Shown: piece by piece, positions 8,337 to 16,727 of the stretch
Layout: each line of letters starts with the position of its first letter
Position numbering within the stretch: the first letter of the stretch is position 1
From: Sphingobium sufflavum
GTDB taxonomy: Bacteria; Pseudomonadota; Alphaproteobacteria; Sphingomonadales; Sphingomonadaceae
Assembly (NCBI RefSeq): GCF_021403115.1
Contig: NZ_JAJSSH010000008.1
Location: 161,358 to 225,357 of the forward strand
DNA length: 64,000 nucleotides
Reading direction: 5' to 3'
Notes under the pieces: generated by a model
What the model saw: the letters and a program-made list of their open reading frames with translations, nothing else
Told to the model about the DNA's origin: nothing
Database searches by the model: none
Program-made: the position numbers and the translations under genes

Positions 8337-8953
8337 CGCACGACCCTGCCATCCAACCCGACCGACACGGGCAGCGAGCGCCCATCCCGCTTGAGCGTGA
8401 AGGCCATCGGCTGATCCGCCCGCCCGATAGTGTCGAACCACAGCCGCGCCCGGCCAGCGCTGGCCGCGCCCGCCTCCGCCCGCGCCCCGCCGTTCCAGTC
8501 GGCGTTCACCAGCGGCTTTGCGTCGAGCGGCACCCAGCGCCCGTCCCGCCGTTCCTCGAACCCATAGCCGGCCGGCGACACCCACAGCGCCACCGGGCGC
8601 GCCAGCACCACCGCCCGGTCACGCGCCGCGCGCACCCTTCCGGCAAAGCGATCCACCTCCTCCGTCAACCCGCCGCGCGGATCGCGCATGGTCAGCAACA
8701 CCGCCCCCGACATCAGCCCGATGATGACCAGCACGACCATGAGTTCGACCAGCGTGAAGCCGTGTTCGGCGGAACGCCGAAAGGGCGTGAAGCCGTGTTC
8801 GGCGGAGCGAGAGCGCACCACCCTCCCCCCGTTCGGGCCGAGCCTGTCGCAGCCCCGCCCTTCCTTGGCCAGCACGACGCCACCCCGCGCCTTCAACGCG
8901 CGGCACCCGCCCCGGCCCATCCGCGCGAGGAGGACCATATCCTCCAGCCTCAT
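8333..8953 (-). CDS. gspH: Type II secretion pseudopilin GspH with long leader
   Basis: A 206-residue minor pseudopilin; the mature part begins at AEHG^FTLVELMVVLVIIGL. From the ATG that overlaps the gspI stop (ATGA) the leader would be 65 residues, far longer than the family norm, with two RSAEHGFT copies and a segment encoded by a dispersed repeat (about 8826-8850). A GTG near 8820 (VVRSRSAEHG) could give a leader of about 20 residues and is a serious alternative start. Confidence 0.9.
   Translation of the reverse strand: MRLEDMVLLARMGRGGCRALKARGGVVLAKEGRGCDRLGPNGGRVVRSRSAEHGFTPFRRSAEHGFTLVELMVVLVIIGLMSGAVLLTMRDPRGGLTEEVDRFAGRVRAARDRAVVLARPVALWVSPAGYGFEERRDGRWVPLDAKPLVNADWNGGARAEAGAASAGRARLWFDTIGRADQPMAFTLKRDGRSLPVSVGLDGRVVR
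8754..8809 (-). repeat. 33-bp tandem repeat in the gspH leader
   Basis: Two copies of the same 23-bp core as in gspJ start at 8754 and 8787, 33 bp apart. The second has one mismatch near its end (GGAGCG for GGAACG). Confidence 0.95.
8826..8850. repeat. REP-like dispersed repeat inside the gspH 5' region
   Basis: CCGTTCGGGCCGAGCCTGTC, followed by GCAGC, matches the element at 60828-60852 with one difference (GCAGC for GAAGC). Here it lies in the first part of gspH rather than between genes. Confidence 0.8.
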
Positions 8954-9321
8954 GTCGCGGGCCTCATAAGGCTCACCACCGCGGGCGATTGCCCGGCCCC
9001 GGCCTGCACCATGACCGTCACCATGACCAGTCGCCGGTCGTCGGCGGGCGTCACCACCTGCTTCCAGCGAAATTCGCGGCCCGCATTGGCGATGCGCCCC
9101 TCGCTTTCGCCCTTCGCGGGCGGGGTGGGGTCGGTCAGCCGTTCATAGGCCAGGTTGCGCGCCGTCACCTGCGCGATCAGGCGCGCGTCGAGATCGCTCG
9201 CCGTCCGTACGGAGACCGCCTGCAAGCGCACGAGCGCCAGCCCCGCGAGGCTGAAAATGGCAAGGGCCACCAGCATCTCCAGCAACGTGAAGCCGTGTTC
9301 GGCGGAACGCCCCTCCGGCAT
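8950..9321 (-). CDS. gspI: Type II secretion minor pseudopilin GspI
   Basis: A 123-residue minor pseudopilin with a normal leader, MPEGRSAEHG^FTLLEMLVALAI. The ATG at 9321 gives a 10-residue leader; longer readings would overlap gspG. It is the only pseudopilin of the first four (G, I, H, J) with a single, unduplicated AEHGFT motif (core at 9287-9309). In the tip complex GspI binds GspJ and GspK. Confidence 0.9.
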   Translation of the reverse strand: MPEGRSAEHGFTLLEMLVALAIFSLAGLALVRLQAVSVRTASDLDARLIAQVTARNLAYERLTDPTPPAKGESEGRIANAGREFRWKQVVTPADDRRLVMVTVMVQAGAGQSPAVVSLMRPAT

Positions 9322-9388
9322 CAAACCCCGTTTAGCGGCCGCTGCCACAGGCGCAGAAGCCCCCTGGACGGCCCGTCCGGCGTGCGCC

Positions 9389-10051
9389 TTACTGGTCGCT
9401 GGAATAAATATCCGCATTCTCACCCTCGCCGCCCGGCGCGCCATCCGCGCCCAGCGAGTAGATGTCGAACGCCCCCTTCTTGCCCGGCGCGGTATAAAGA
9501 TAGGGCTTGCCCCACGGATCGTTCGGCAGCTTCTTGATATAGCCGCCTTGCCGGTAGCGTTCCGGCTGCGGCAGGCCGCCCGGCGCGGAGAGCAGCGCGT
9601 TGAGGCCGTCCCCGCCCGACGGATAGGTCATGTTGTCGAGCCGATATTGCTCCAGCGCCTGCTCCAGCGTGGCGATGTCGGCCTTCGCCTTCTCCACCCG
9701 CGCGGTGTTGCCCGCCGGGATCACGTTGATCGCGACGATCGTCGCCAGCAGGCCGATGATGACGATCACCACCAGCAGTTCGACCAGCGTAAAGCCGTGT
9801 TCGGCAGAACGCCGAGGGGGCGCGAAGCCATGCTCGGCGGAACGGCGCAGCGACCGATAGGCCTGCCGCCGCGCGAAATCCGCATCGAACGACCGCCGCA
9901 CGAAGCAGAAGGCCCGCTCCACATAACCCGGCGTGCGCTCCCCCTCCCCGGCGGACAGGGTCGCGGGCCGGATGAAGTCTTCGGCATCGCCGTTCTGGAT
10001 CAGAAAGTCCTGCTCGGCCAGCGGACGACGGCTAAAGGCATATTTCAACAT
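9389..10051 (-). CDS. gspG: Type II secretion major pseudopilin GspG with long leader
   Basis: Major pseudopilin; the mature protein starts at AEHG^FTLVELLVVIVIIGLLA and has the C-terminal GspG signature (YRLDNMTYPSGGDGLNAL, then GGYIKKLPNDPWGKPY and the calcium-site-like SLGADGAPGGEGENAD). From the ATG four bases after the gspF stop the protein is 220 residues with an 86-residue leader; GspG is normally about 140-150. Internal GTG codons (YVERAF, FVRRSF) are possible later starts. Two AEHGF motifs sit in tandem. Confidence 0.93.
   Translation of the reverse strand: MLKYAFSRRPLAEQDFLIQNGDAEDFIRPATLSAGEGERTPGYVERAFCFVRRSFDADFARRQAYRSLRRSAEHGFAPPRRSAEHGFTLVELLVVIVIIGLLATIVAINVIPAGNTARVEKAKADIATLEQALEQYRLDNMTYPSGGDGLNALLSAPGGLPQPERYRQGGYIKKLPNDPWGKPYLYTAPGKKGAFDIYSLGADGAPGGEGENADIYSSDQ
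9789..9844 (-). repeat. 33-bp tandem repeat in the gspG leader
   Basis: Two copies of the pseudopilin leader core start at 9789 and 9822, again 33 bp apart, each with two or three changes from the gspJ form. They encode RSAEHGFAPPR and RSAEHGFT. Confidence 0.92.
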
Positions 10052-10054
10052 GGG

Positions 10055-11281
10055 TCAGGCTCCCGCCCCGGTGAGGCTTTGCAACTGCATGATCGGCAAC
10101 AGGATCGCGAGGATGATGACCGCCACCACGCCGCCCATCAGGATGATGATGAGAGGCTCTAGCAACGACAACATCGCCGCGGTGAAGGCATCGAACTCCC
10201 GCTCCAGATAATCGGCGGCACGCTCCAGCATGATGTCGAGCTGCCCCGCCTGTTCGCCACTGGCGGCGAGATAGACGAGCAGCGGCGGGAACACGCCCGC
10301 CCGGCGCATGGCGGTGGACAGGCTGCCGCCGCCGCGCACCGCCTCCACAATCTCGTTCGTTGCGGCGCGCAGCACCCGGTTGTGGATGGTCGGCACGGTC
10401 AGGGTCAGCCCCTCGACCACCGGCAGACGGCTCTGCACCATCGTCGACAGCGTGCGCGCCATCCGCGCGGCATGCAGGTCGCGCATCAACCGCCCCAGAA
10501 AGGGGATGCGCAGCAGCGCGCCATCGAAGCGGATGCGAAATCCCTCGCGCTTCAGCGCCCGCCAGAAACCAAAACTGCCCAGCGCCAGCAGCAGCGCCAG
10601 CAGCCACCACCATCCCGCCAGGAACAGCGACAGGCCCATCACGATGCGCGTCAGCAACGGCAATTGCTGGCCCAGCGTATCGAACTGCTCCACCACCAGC
10701 GGCACGACGAAGATCATCAGCGCCATGGTCACGATCATCGCGAACAGCGCCAGCACGGTGGGATAGGCCAGCGCGGTCAGCACCTTCGCCCGCATCTCCG
10801 CCTGCCGCTCCAGCAGGACGGACAGGCGCTCGGTCAGGTCCGGCAGCGCGCCCGACCGCTCGCCCGCCGCGATCATCGCGCGGAACAGCGGCGGAAAACT
10901 CTTCGGCTCGACGGACAGCGCATCGGCCAGCGTCCGCCCCTCCATCACCCCCGCATGCACGCGACCGACGATGGCGCGCATATGGTCCTTCTCGCTCTGG
11001 CGGGTGATGGTGCGCAGCGCCTCCTCCAGCGGGCTGACCTGCGCCAGCGTGGAGAGTTGCCGGGTGAACAGCGTCAATTCCTTGCCGGACAGGCGCTTGC
11101 CACCCACCGACCAGGGCATGGCCCGCGCCGGACCCGTCGCCTCCGTTGCCTCGCCCATTTTGACGACGAACAGCCGCCTGTCCTCCAGCACGGCCCGCGC
11201 CGCACCGGGGGTTTCGGCGCGCAGCCGTCCCCTTTTCTCCCGCCCGCCGGGGTCGATGGCGGTATAGGCGAATTCAGGCAT
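10055..11281 (-). CDS. gspF: Type II secretion inner-membrane platform protein GspF
   Basis: A 408-residue polytopic platform protein with two GspF domains, each ending in hydrophobic helices (about 172-225 and 375-400). Recognisable stretches include LFTRQLSTLAQVSPLEEAL, AMIAAGERSGALPDLTERL and YLAASGEQAGQLDIMLERAA. It sits at the base of the pseudopilus and couples GspE to assembly. It overlaps gspE by 8 bp and lies 3 bp before gspG. Confidence 0.96.
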   Translation of the reverse strand: MPEFAYTAIDPGGREKRGRLRAETPGAARAVLEDRRLFVVKMGEATEATGPARAMPWSVGGKRLSGKELTLFTRQLSTLAQVSPLEEALRTITRQSEKDHMRAIVGRVHAGVMEGRTLADALSVEPKSFPPLFRAMIAAGERSGALPDLTERLSVLLERQAEMRAKVLTALAYPTVLALFAMIVTMALMIFVVPLVVEQFDTLGQQLPLLTRIVMGLSLFLAGWWWLLALLLALGSFGFWRALKREGFRIRFDGALLRIPFLGRLMRDLHAARMARTLSTMVQSRLPVVEGLTLTVPTIHNRVLRAATNEIVEAVRGGGSLSTAMRRAGVFPPLLVYLAASGEQAGQLDIMLERAADYLEREFDAFTAAMLSLLEPLIIILMGGVVAVIILAILLPIMQLQSLTGAGA

Positions 11282-12851
11282 CCAGCACCTCCGACCGGGA
11301 GATGCGGATCGCCTCCTCCGCGCTCGTATCGCCCTGCCGCACCAGCGCGCGAGCCGACGAACTCAGGTTGGGCGCATTCAGGAAGGCATGGCGGGAGATC
11401 AGCGATTCATCGCCGCCCTCATTGATGATCCGGCGCAGCGTATCGTCGATCCGCACCGCCTCGAACACGCCGATCCGCCCCTTATATCCGGTGTGATTGC
11501 ACGCCTCACACCCCACGGAGCGATAGATCCACGTCCCCGCGTCAAAGCCCAGTAGCGCGCAGGCGGACTTGTCCGCCACCACCGGCTCCCGGCATGACTG
11601 GCACAACCGCCGCACCAGCCGCTGCGCGATCACCGCGCGCAGGGTGGAGGCGAGCAGGAACGGCTCCACCTTCATGTCGCGCAGCCGTGTGATGGCGCCC
11701 ACCGCGTCATTGGTGTGGACGGTCGACAGCACCAGATGCCCGGTCAGCGACGCCTGCACCGCAATCTCCGCCGTTTCCCGGTCGCGGATTTCACCGATCA
11801 TCACCACGTCCGGGTCCTGGCGCAGGATGGCACGCAGCCCCGCCGCGAAGGTCAGGCCGACCTTGGCATTGACCTGCGTCTGGCCGACGCCCTCCACCGC
11901 ATATTCGACCGGGTCTTCCACGGTCAGCAGGTTGCGCGACCCGTCGTTCAACTGCCGCAGACCGGCATAGAGCGTCGTCGTCTTGCCGCTGCCGGTCGGC
12001 CCGGTGACGAGGATGATGCCGTTCGGCTCGGCCAGCGCCTGCCGGAACACCGTGTCGACATGGCTCGCCATGCCCAGCACGTCGAGGCCGATGCCCGTAT
12101 TCGCCTTGTCGAGGATACGCAGCACCACCCGCTCCCCGGCCCGCGCGGGCAGGGTGGAGACGCGCACATCCAGCAGCTTGCCACCCAGCGACAGGCCGAT
12201 GCGCCCGTCCTGCGGCACGCGCCGTTCCGCAATGTCCAGCCGCGCCATCACCTTGATACGGCTCACCACCACCGGCGCGACATGCGGCGGCATCCGCAGC
12301 GTCTCGGTCAGCACGCCATCCATCCGCATCCGCACGACCAGACCCGTCTCATAGGGTTCGATATGGATGTCGCTGACGCCCTGCCGCGCCGCCTCCGCGA
12401 TGATGCCGTTGATGAGGCGGATGGCCGGCGCATCGTCGGCGCTGTCCAGCAGGTCGTCGGCGGTCGGAATATCCGACGCGATCAGGTCGAGGTCGTCGTT
12501 GCCGATGCTCCCCGCCATCTCCGCCGCCGCGCCGCCCGCCCCCGCAATCAGGGCATAGCGGTCGGACAGATGCTTCTCGAACGCCGACTGGTCCGCCATC
12601 TCCACGTCGAACGGGCGGGCGAGGTGGCGGCGCACCTCCACCAACATGCGCGGATCGGACCCTTCCTTCAGCGCGACCCGGATCGCCCGGCCCTCGCCAT
12701 CGTCCACGATCACGACGCCATGCCGCCGCGCAAAGCCATAGGGTATGTCGACCGGACGGCCCGGCACGGCCTCCCAAGGGGTCATTTCCACAGGATCGTC
12801 GACCGGCTCGTCACCCGCCTGCCCGAACGGATCGCCGGGCGCGCCGGTCAC
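11274..12851 (-). CDS. gspE: Type II secretion ATPase GspE
   Basis: A 525-residue cytoplasmic hexameric ATPase that powers pseudopilus assembly. Walker A is GPTGSGKTTT at 284-293; the Asp box, Walker B (DPDVVMIGEIRD) and His box (GHLVLSTVHTND) follow, then a zinc-binding tetracysteine module (CQSCREP, and CEACNHTGYKGRIGVFE). The N-terminal domain has the DIHIEPYE stretch. GTG start overlapping the gspD stop as GTGA. Confidence 0.97.
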   Translation of the reverse strand: MTGAPGDPFGQAGDEPVDDPVEMTPWEAVPGRPVDIPYGFARRHGVVIVDDGEGRAIRVALKEGSDPRMLVEVRRHLARPFDVEMADQSAFEKHLSDRYALIAGAGGAAAEMAGSIGNDDLDLIASDIPTADDLLDSADDAPAIRLINGIIAEAARQGVSDIHIEPYETGLVVRMRMDGVLTETLRMPPHVAPVVVSRIKVMARLDIAERRVPQDGRIGLSLGGKLLDVRVSTLPARAGERVVLRILDKANTGIGLDVLGMASHVDTVFRQALAEPNGIILVTGPTGSGKTTTLYAGLRQLNDGSRNLLTVEDPVEYAVEGVGQTQVNAKVGLTFAAGLRAILRQDPDVVMIGEIRDRETAEIAVQASLTGHLVLSTVHTNDAVGAITRLRDMKVEPFLLASTLRAVIAQRLVRRLCQSCREPVVADKSACALLGFDAGTWIYRSVGCEACNHTGYKGRIGVFEAVRIDDTLRRIINEGGDESLISRHAFLNAPNLSSSARALVRQGDTSAEEAIRISRSEVLDA

Positions 12852-15007
12852 TTCGCGGCTCCCGGCGCAGAGATCGGCAGGGGAGTCGGCGGCACCCGTT
12901 CATCGCCCGGTTGCGGCGTCGACGGCGCCGGGGGCACCGCGCCCATATAATCGCGCACCAGCTCGTCCAGCGCAGGCTCCTGCCCCGGCGAAAAGGCCGC
13001 CTGCCGGTCACGGATATAACCGTAACGCTGGGCGGTCAGCTTTTGCGCCTCCTCCCGGCTCCGCAATATGGTCGGGCGGATGAAGACCATCAGGTTGGTC
13101 TTGGACCGCGACTTGCTCTTCGACCGGAACAATTGCCCGATGGCGGGAATATCGCCCAGCAGCGGGATCTTCTCGATCGTCCGCCGCTCATTATCGTCCA
13201 GCAGGCCGCCGAGCGCGAGGATGTCGCCGTCATCGACCGTCACCGTCGTCTCAATCTCGCGCTTGTTGATGATGAGGTCGCTGCTGTTGTTCGAAACCGG
13301 CCCCGCCACGCTGGACACTTCCTGCCGCAGAAACAGCTTGATCGCGCCGCCGCTGTTGATCTGCGGCTTCACCTCCAGTTGGATGCCGACATTCTGCCGC
13401 TGCACGGTGCGGAACTGGTTGTCGAAATTCTGGCCCAGCGCCTCGCCGCTCGTCACCGGCACTTCCTGCCCGACCAGGATGCTGGCCTTCTGGTTGTCCA
13501 GCGTCATCACGGACGGGGTGGAGAGGATGTTGCTGTTCGTGTCGCTCTTCACCGCGTTGATGATCGCGCCGAAAATGCCGTTGTTGCCGATGCCCGTCGC
13601 GACGCCGCCAAAGCCGCCCGTCGCGCTCAGCAGCGAACTGACCGCTGCGGACTGCAACTGACTGGACAGGTCGCTGTTCGTCCGCGTCGTCGTCTCCGTC
13701 CGCGTGCCATCAGGCGCGACCACCGTCGTCGTCGTGGAGCCAAGCTCGTTCGCGCCGATCGCCCCCGCCAGCGACAGGATATTGGGCTGCGCATTGCTGT
13801 AATTGGTCGCGGCAAAGCCGGTCTTGGTGCTGCCGATCAGGAATTGCACGCCCAGCTTCTGCGCCGCCGCATCACCGATCTCCACGATGATCGCCTCGAC
13901 CAGCACCTGTTCACGCCGGGTGTCGAGCTGGCGGATCACCTCGCCCAGCATCCGCTGCGTCTCCGCGCTGCCCGCGATGACGATGGCGTTAGTGCCTTCA
14001 TAGCGGGTGACGATGGCCGCCCCGCGCCGCGCGACGCCATTGCCGCTGGAGGAAGACGCCGCAGGGGCCGCGCTTGCCGCAGCCGCCGCCATGGCGGGCG
14101 AGGCGACATCCTTGCCGCCCCCCGTCGCGCCGGAACCGCCGCCGGACGACACCGGCGTCGATACCGACTGGCCCAGCAATTGCTGCAACACCGGCAACAG
14201 CTTCTCCGCATCGGCATGTTCCAGCCAATAAACGCGGATTTCCGTGCCCGCCGCCGCCCGCTTGTCGAAATCGCGCGCCATCGCTGCCAGCCGCGCGACG
14301 GAGGCGCTGTCGCCGCGAATGGCGATGCTGTTCGAACTGTCGATGGCGACGACGGTCGCCCCGCCGACATTGCCATCGCCCCCGCCGCCGGCCATCAGCG
14401 TCTGGAGCGAAGTCGCGATCTCCCGCGCGCCCGCATTGTGCAGCATGATCGTTTCCGTCCCCATGCCTTCCCGGTCGATGCGGGTCAGCACCTGCCGGAT
14501 ACGCGCGATATTATCGGCATAGTCGGCCACGACGATGCTGCGCCCCGCCCGGTTGGCGGTGATCGCCCCCTCCCGGCTGATGAGCGGGCGCAGCGTCTCC
14601 ATCGCGCTGGTCGCGTCGATGGTGCGCAGGCGGATGACCTCGGTGATGAACTGGTTGCGGCTGGACGCCCGGCCCACCGCGCCCGGCTGTCCGGCAAGGC
14701 CATCGACCGGCTGGATACGGAACGCCCCGCCCGGCGCGGGCACGGCGACCAGCCCGTTGGCGCGCATCGTGGACAGGAAAATCTCGAAATATTCGGACTT
14801 GCTCAGCGGTCGGTCGGTCACCACCGACACCTTGCCCTGTACCCGCGCGTCGATGATGAAGGTCCGCCCCGTCACCCGCGCCGCATCCTGGATAAAGGCC
14901 CGGATGTCCGCATCGCGCACGTTCAGCGTCTGCTGCGCCGCCAGCGGCCCCGCCGCCACGACCATCGAAAGAGCGCCCGCCATCAGCAGCGATCGAAAAC
15001 CCGTCAC
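12848..15007 (-). CDS. gspD: Type II secretion outer-membrane secretin GspD
   Basis: A 719-residue secretin forming the outer-membrane channel. A signal peptide ends near AAGPLAAQQ; the N0 domain (TLNVRDADIRAFIQDAARVTG) and N1-N3 repeats follow, with a Gly/Ser/Ala-rich insert in N3, then the secretin core with VPVTSGEALG and the end signature IPLLGDIPAIGQLFR. No lipobox, and no pilotin gene nearby, so how it reaches the outer membrane is open. GTG start immediately after the gspC stop. Confidence 0.97.
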   Translation of the reverse strand: MTGFRSLLMAGALSMVVAAGPLAAQQTLNVRDADIRAFIQDAARVTGRTFIIDARVQGKVSVVTDRPLSKSEYFEIFLSTMRANGLVAVPAPGGAFRIQPVDGLAGQPGAVGRASSRNQFITEVIRLRTIDATSAMETLRPLISREGAITANRAGRSIVVADYADNIARIRQVLTRIDREGMGTETIMLHNAGAREIATSLQTLMAGGGGDGNVGGATVVAIDSSNSIAIRGDSASVARLAAMARDFDKRAAAGTEIRVYWLEHADAEKLLPVLQQLLGQSVSTPVSSGGGSGATGGGKDVASPAMAAAAASAAPAASSSSGNGVARRGAAIVTRYEGTNAIVIAGSAETQRMLGEVIRQLDTRREQVLVEAIIVEIGDAAAQKLGVQFLIGSTKTGFAATNYSNAQPNILSLAGAIGANELGSTTTTVVAPDGTRTETTTRTNSDLSSQLQSAAVSSLLSATGGFGGVATGIGNNGIFGAIINAVKSDTNSNILSTPSVMTLDNQKASILVGQEVPVTSGEALGQNFDNQFRTVQRQNVGIQLEVKPQINSGGAIKLFLRQEVSSVAGPVSNNSSDLIINKREIETTVTVDDGDILALGGLLDDNERRTIEKIPLLGDIPAIGQLFRSKSKSRSKTNLMVFIRPTILRSREEAQKLTAQRYGYIRDRQAAFSPGQEPALDELVRDYMGAVPPAPSTPQPGDERVPPTPLPISAPGAAK

Positions 15008-15892
15008 TTATTGTCCCCCGCTCAAGGTCACACTCACCGGCACCGTCGCCGCTCCCCGCTCGATCATCAGCGAGAGGCGCGCGCCGGGGCGCAGTTGCGC
15101 CTGTATGCCGGCCAGATCGCCCATCGACGTGACGGGTCGGCCGTTGACCTGCGTAATGATGTCGCCGGACTGGAAACCGGCGGCCTGAAAACCCGCGCCC
15201 TTGGACGAGAGGATGATGCCGGACACCCGCCCACCCTCCGACCGGGGCATGAAACCGATGTCGCGCTGGACCATCGCGGCGGTCAGCGCGGCCGGACCGG
15301 CGGGGGCCGGACCGCCGCCGCCATCCGCCGCAGCCGGAGCCTGTCCGCCCTCGACAGGCGCGCCGCCCTCCGTGCCCGTGGGCGCGCCGCCGGCCGACTG
15401 GTCGAGGAACAATGTCTCCGCCGCGCCGCCCCGGTCGATCACCACATGGTCATAGGATACGGTCTTGAGCGTGACGCCCGGCAATATCTGGTCGCCCACC
15501 GCAAAGCTGGACTGCACGCCGTCGGGCGTCGCGATGATCGCGGAAGCCTGCCCCGACCCCTCGTTGATGCGCGTGCCAAACAGTTGCAGCGCCAGCCCCG
15601 TCACCTGCGTCGCGGACAGGTCGGCGGCTTGCCCGCGCGTGAAGGGGTCGAACGCCTGGAACAGGGCGATGCGCGCGGCGGCGGGCAGGATGGCGGGCCG
15701 CTTCGCCTGCCATTCCCCCACCATGCCCAACGGCGTCACCACCGCCCACACCAGCCGCGCGACCTGCACGACCAGCATCAGCAACAGCGCCGCCTCCGCG
15801 CCTTTCGCCAGCATCGCGGCCACCGGATAGCGTGGCAGGCGGCTGCGAAAATTCCCTATCCTGTCGAGCATCAGCGCCTTCGATCCCATCAT
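15008..15892 (-). CDS. gspC: Type II secretion protein GspC
   Basis: A 294-residue inner-membrane protein linking the platform to GspD. It has a cytoplasmic start, one transmembrane helix near 30-50 (AALLLMLVVQVARLVWAVV), an HR domain with LQLFGTRI and SFAVGDQILPGVTLKTVSYDHVVIDR, a Gly/Pro/Ala-rich linker, and a C-terminal PDZ-like domain ending in LAGIQAQLRPGARLSL. First gene of the operon; a PhoB-box-like site lies about 40 bp upstream. Confidence 0.93.
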   Translation of the reverse strand: MMGSKALMLDRIGNFRSRLPRYPVAAMLAKGAEAALLLMLVVQVARLVWAVVTPLGMVGEWQAKRPAILPAAARIALFQAFDPFTRGQAADLSATQVTGLALQLFGTRINEGSGQASAIIATPDGVQSSFAVGDQILPGVTLKTVSYDHVVIDRGGAAETLFLDQSAGGAPTGTEGGAPVEGGQAPAAADGGGGPAPAGPAALTAAMVQRDIGFMPRSEGGRVSGIILSSKGAGFQAAGFQSGDIITQVNGRPVTSMGDLAGIQAQLRPGARLSLMIERGAATVPVSVTLSGGQ

Positions 15893-15930
15893 CGTCGGCC
15901 CTGCCTCTATGGAGGGGAGTTGACCGCAAG

Positions 15931-15948
15931 ATTACCATTTTATGACAG
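15931..15948 (-). promoter_or_regulatory. PhoB-box-like site upstream of gspC
   Basis: On the gspC strand this reads CTGTCATAAAATGGTAAT: a perfect CTGTCAT and a weaker second repeat 11 bp later (11 of 14 repeat positions match CTGTCAT/CTGTCAY). It starts 39 bp upstream of the gspC ATG, in the gap shared with the divergent hydroxylase gene. PhoB control is inferred. Confidence 0.5.
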
Positions 15949-16017
15949 AAATATTTCACAGGGGGCCGCCGCCAATCGGCGCTTGCACGGCACGCTGGCT
16001 TTCGTATCACCGGCGGC

Positions 16018-16668
16018 ATGACGCCCGGCCAGCCCCTCGACGCGCGCCCAGACGCACATCTCGATCCGCAGCGCCTGCCCGGCGTCCAGCGTTTCCCCGG
16101 ACGCGCGGTCGACCTGTTCATCGCCCGCGCCTTCCTTCCGCCCGACGACTGCGCCGCGCTCATCGCCCGCATCGACGCGGCGCGCCGCCCCTCCACCATC
16201 GCGGACAGCAATGGCGATGCGGCGTTCCGCACCAGCGAGACGTGCGACCTCGACGGCGCGGACCCGTTCATCGCGGACATCAACCGGCGCCTGTCCGCCT
16301 TCATCGGCATCGACCCCGCCCATGGCGAACCCTTGCAGGGCCAACGCTATGCCGTGGGGCAGGAGTTCAAGGCGCATACCGATTATTTCGAGCCGGGCGG
16401 CATCGACTATCCGCGCTATTGCACGCTGTCGGGCAATCGCACCTGGACGCTGATGGCCTATCTCAACCTGCCGCAGGCGGGCGGGGCCACGCGCTTTCCC
16501 CGGCTGGGCAAGAGCATCCAGCCGGAACCGGGCAAATTATTGTGCTGGAACAATCGCCGCACCGGCGGCGGCGTCAATCCCGATACGCTGCATCACGGGA
16601 TAAAGGTGCGCGCGGGCACCAAATATATCATCACCAAATGGTTTCGCGAAAAACCCTGGGTCGGTTGA
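16018..16668 (+). CDS. 2-oxoglutarate/Fe(II) prolyl-4-hydroxylase-like oxygenase
   Basis: A 216-residue dioxygenase of the P4Hc type. The iron ligands are visible: the H-x-D pair in FKAHTDYF, and the distal His in TLHHGIKVRAGTKYIITKWF, followed by the 2-oxoglutarate-binding Lys. NRTWTLMAYLNLPQAGGATRFP is typical of the double-stranded beta-helix core. The substrate is unknown; family members hydroxylate prolyl residues of proteins. Divergent from gspC and convergent with the receptor gene at 16728. Confidence 0.85.
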   Translation: MTPGQPLDARPDAHLDPQRLPGVQRFPGRAVDLFIARAFLPPDDCAALIARIDAARRPSTIADSNGDAAFRTSETCDLDGADPFIADINRRLSAFIGIDPAHGEPLQGQRYAVGQEFKAHTDYFEPGGIDYPRYCTLSGNRTWTLMAYLNLPQAGGATRFPRLGKSIQPEPGKLLCWNNRRTGGGVNPDTLHHGIKVRAGTKYIITKWFREKPWVG

Positions 16669-16727
16669 ATAAATTGGGGAAACGGTGGTGGTGACGCCCC
16701 CATGGACACCCGACACCACCCCCTGGA

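Noticed and set aside
8206..9844. LexA-type operators in the pseudopilin repeat (GTTC/GAAC arms)
   Set aside because: The arms are inverted with a 4-bp gap, not the direct GTTC-N7-GTTC of alphaproteobacterial SOS boxes, and the copies lie in coding sequence under leader-peptide constraint.
12911..16021. A 1036-codon plus-strand open frame across gspD and gspC
   Set aside because: Arg/His/Pro-rich composition with no domain; it is the shadow of clearly coding secretin and GspC sequence.
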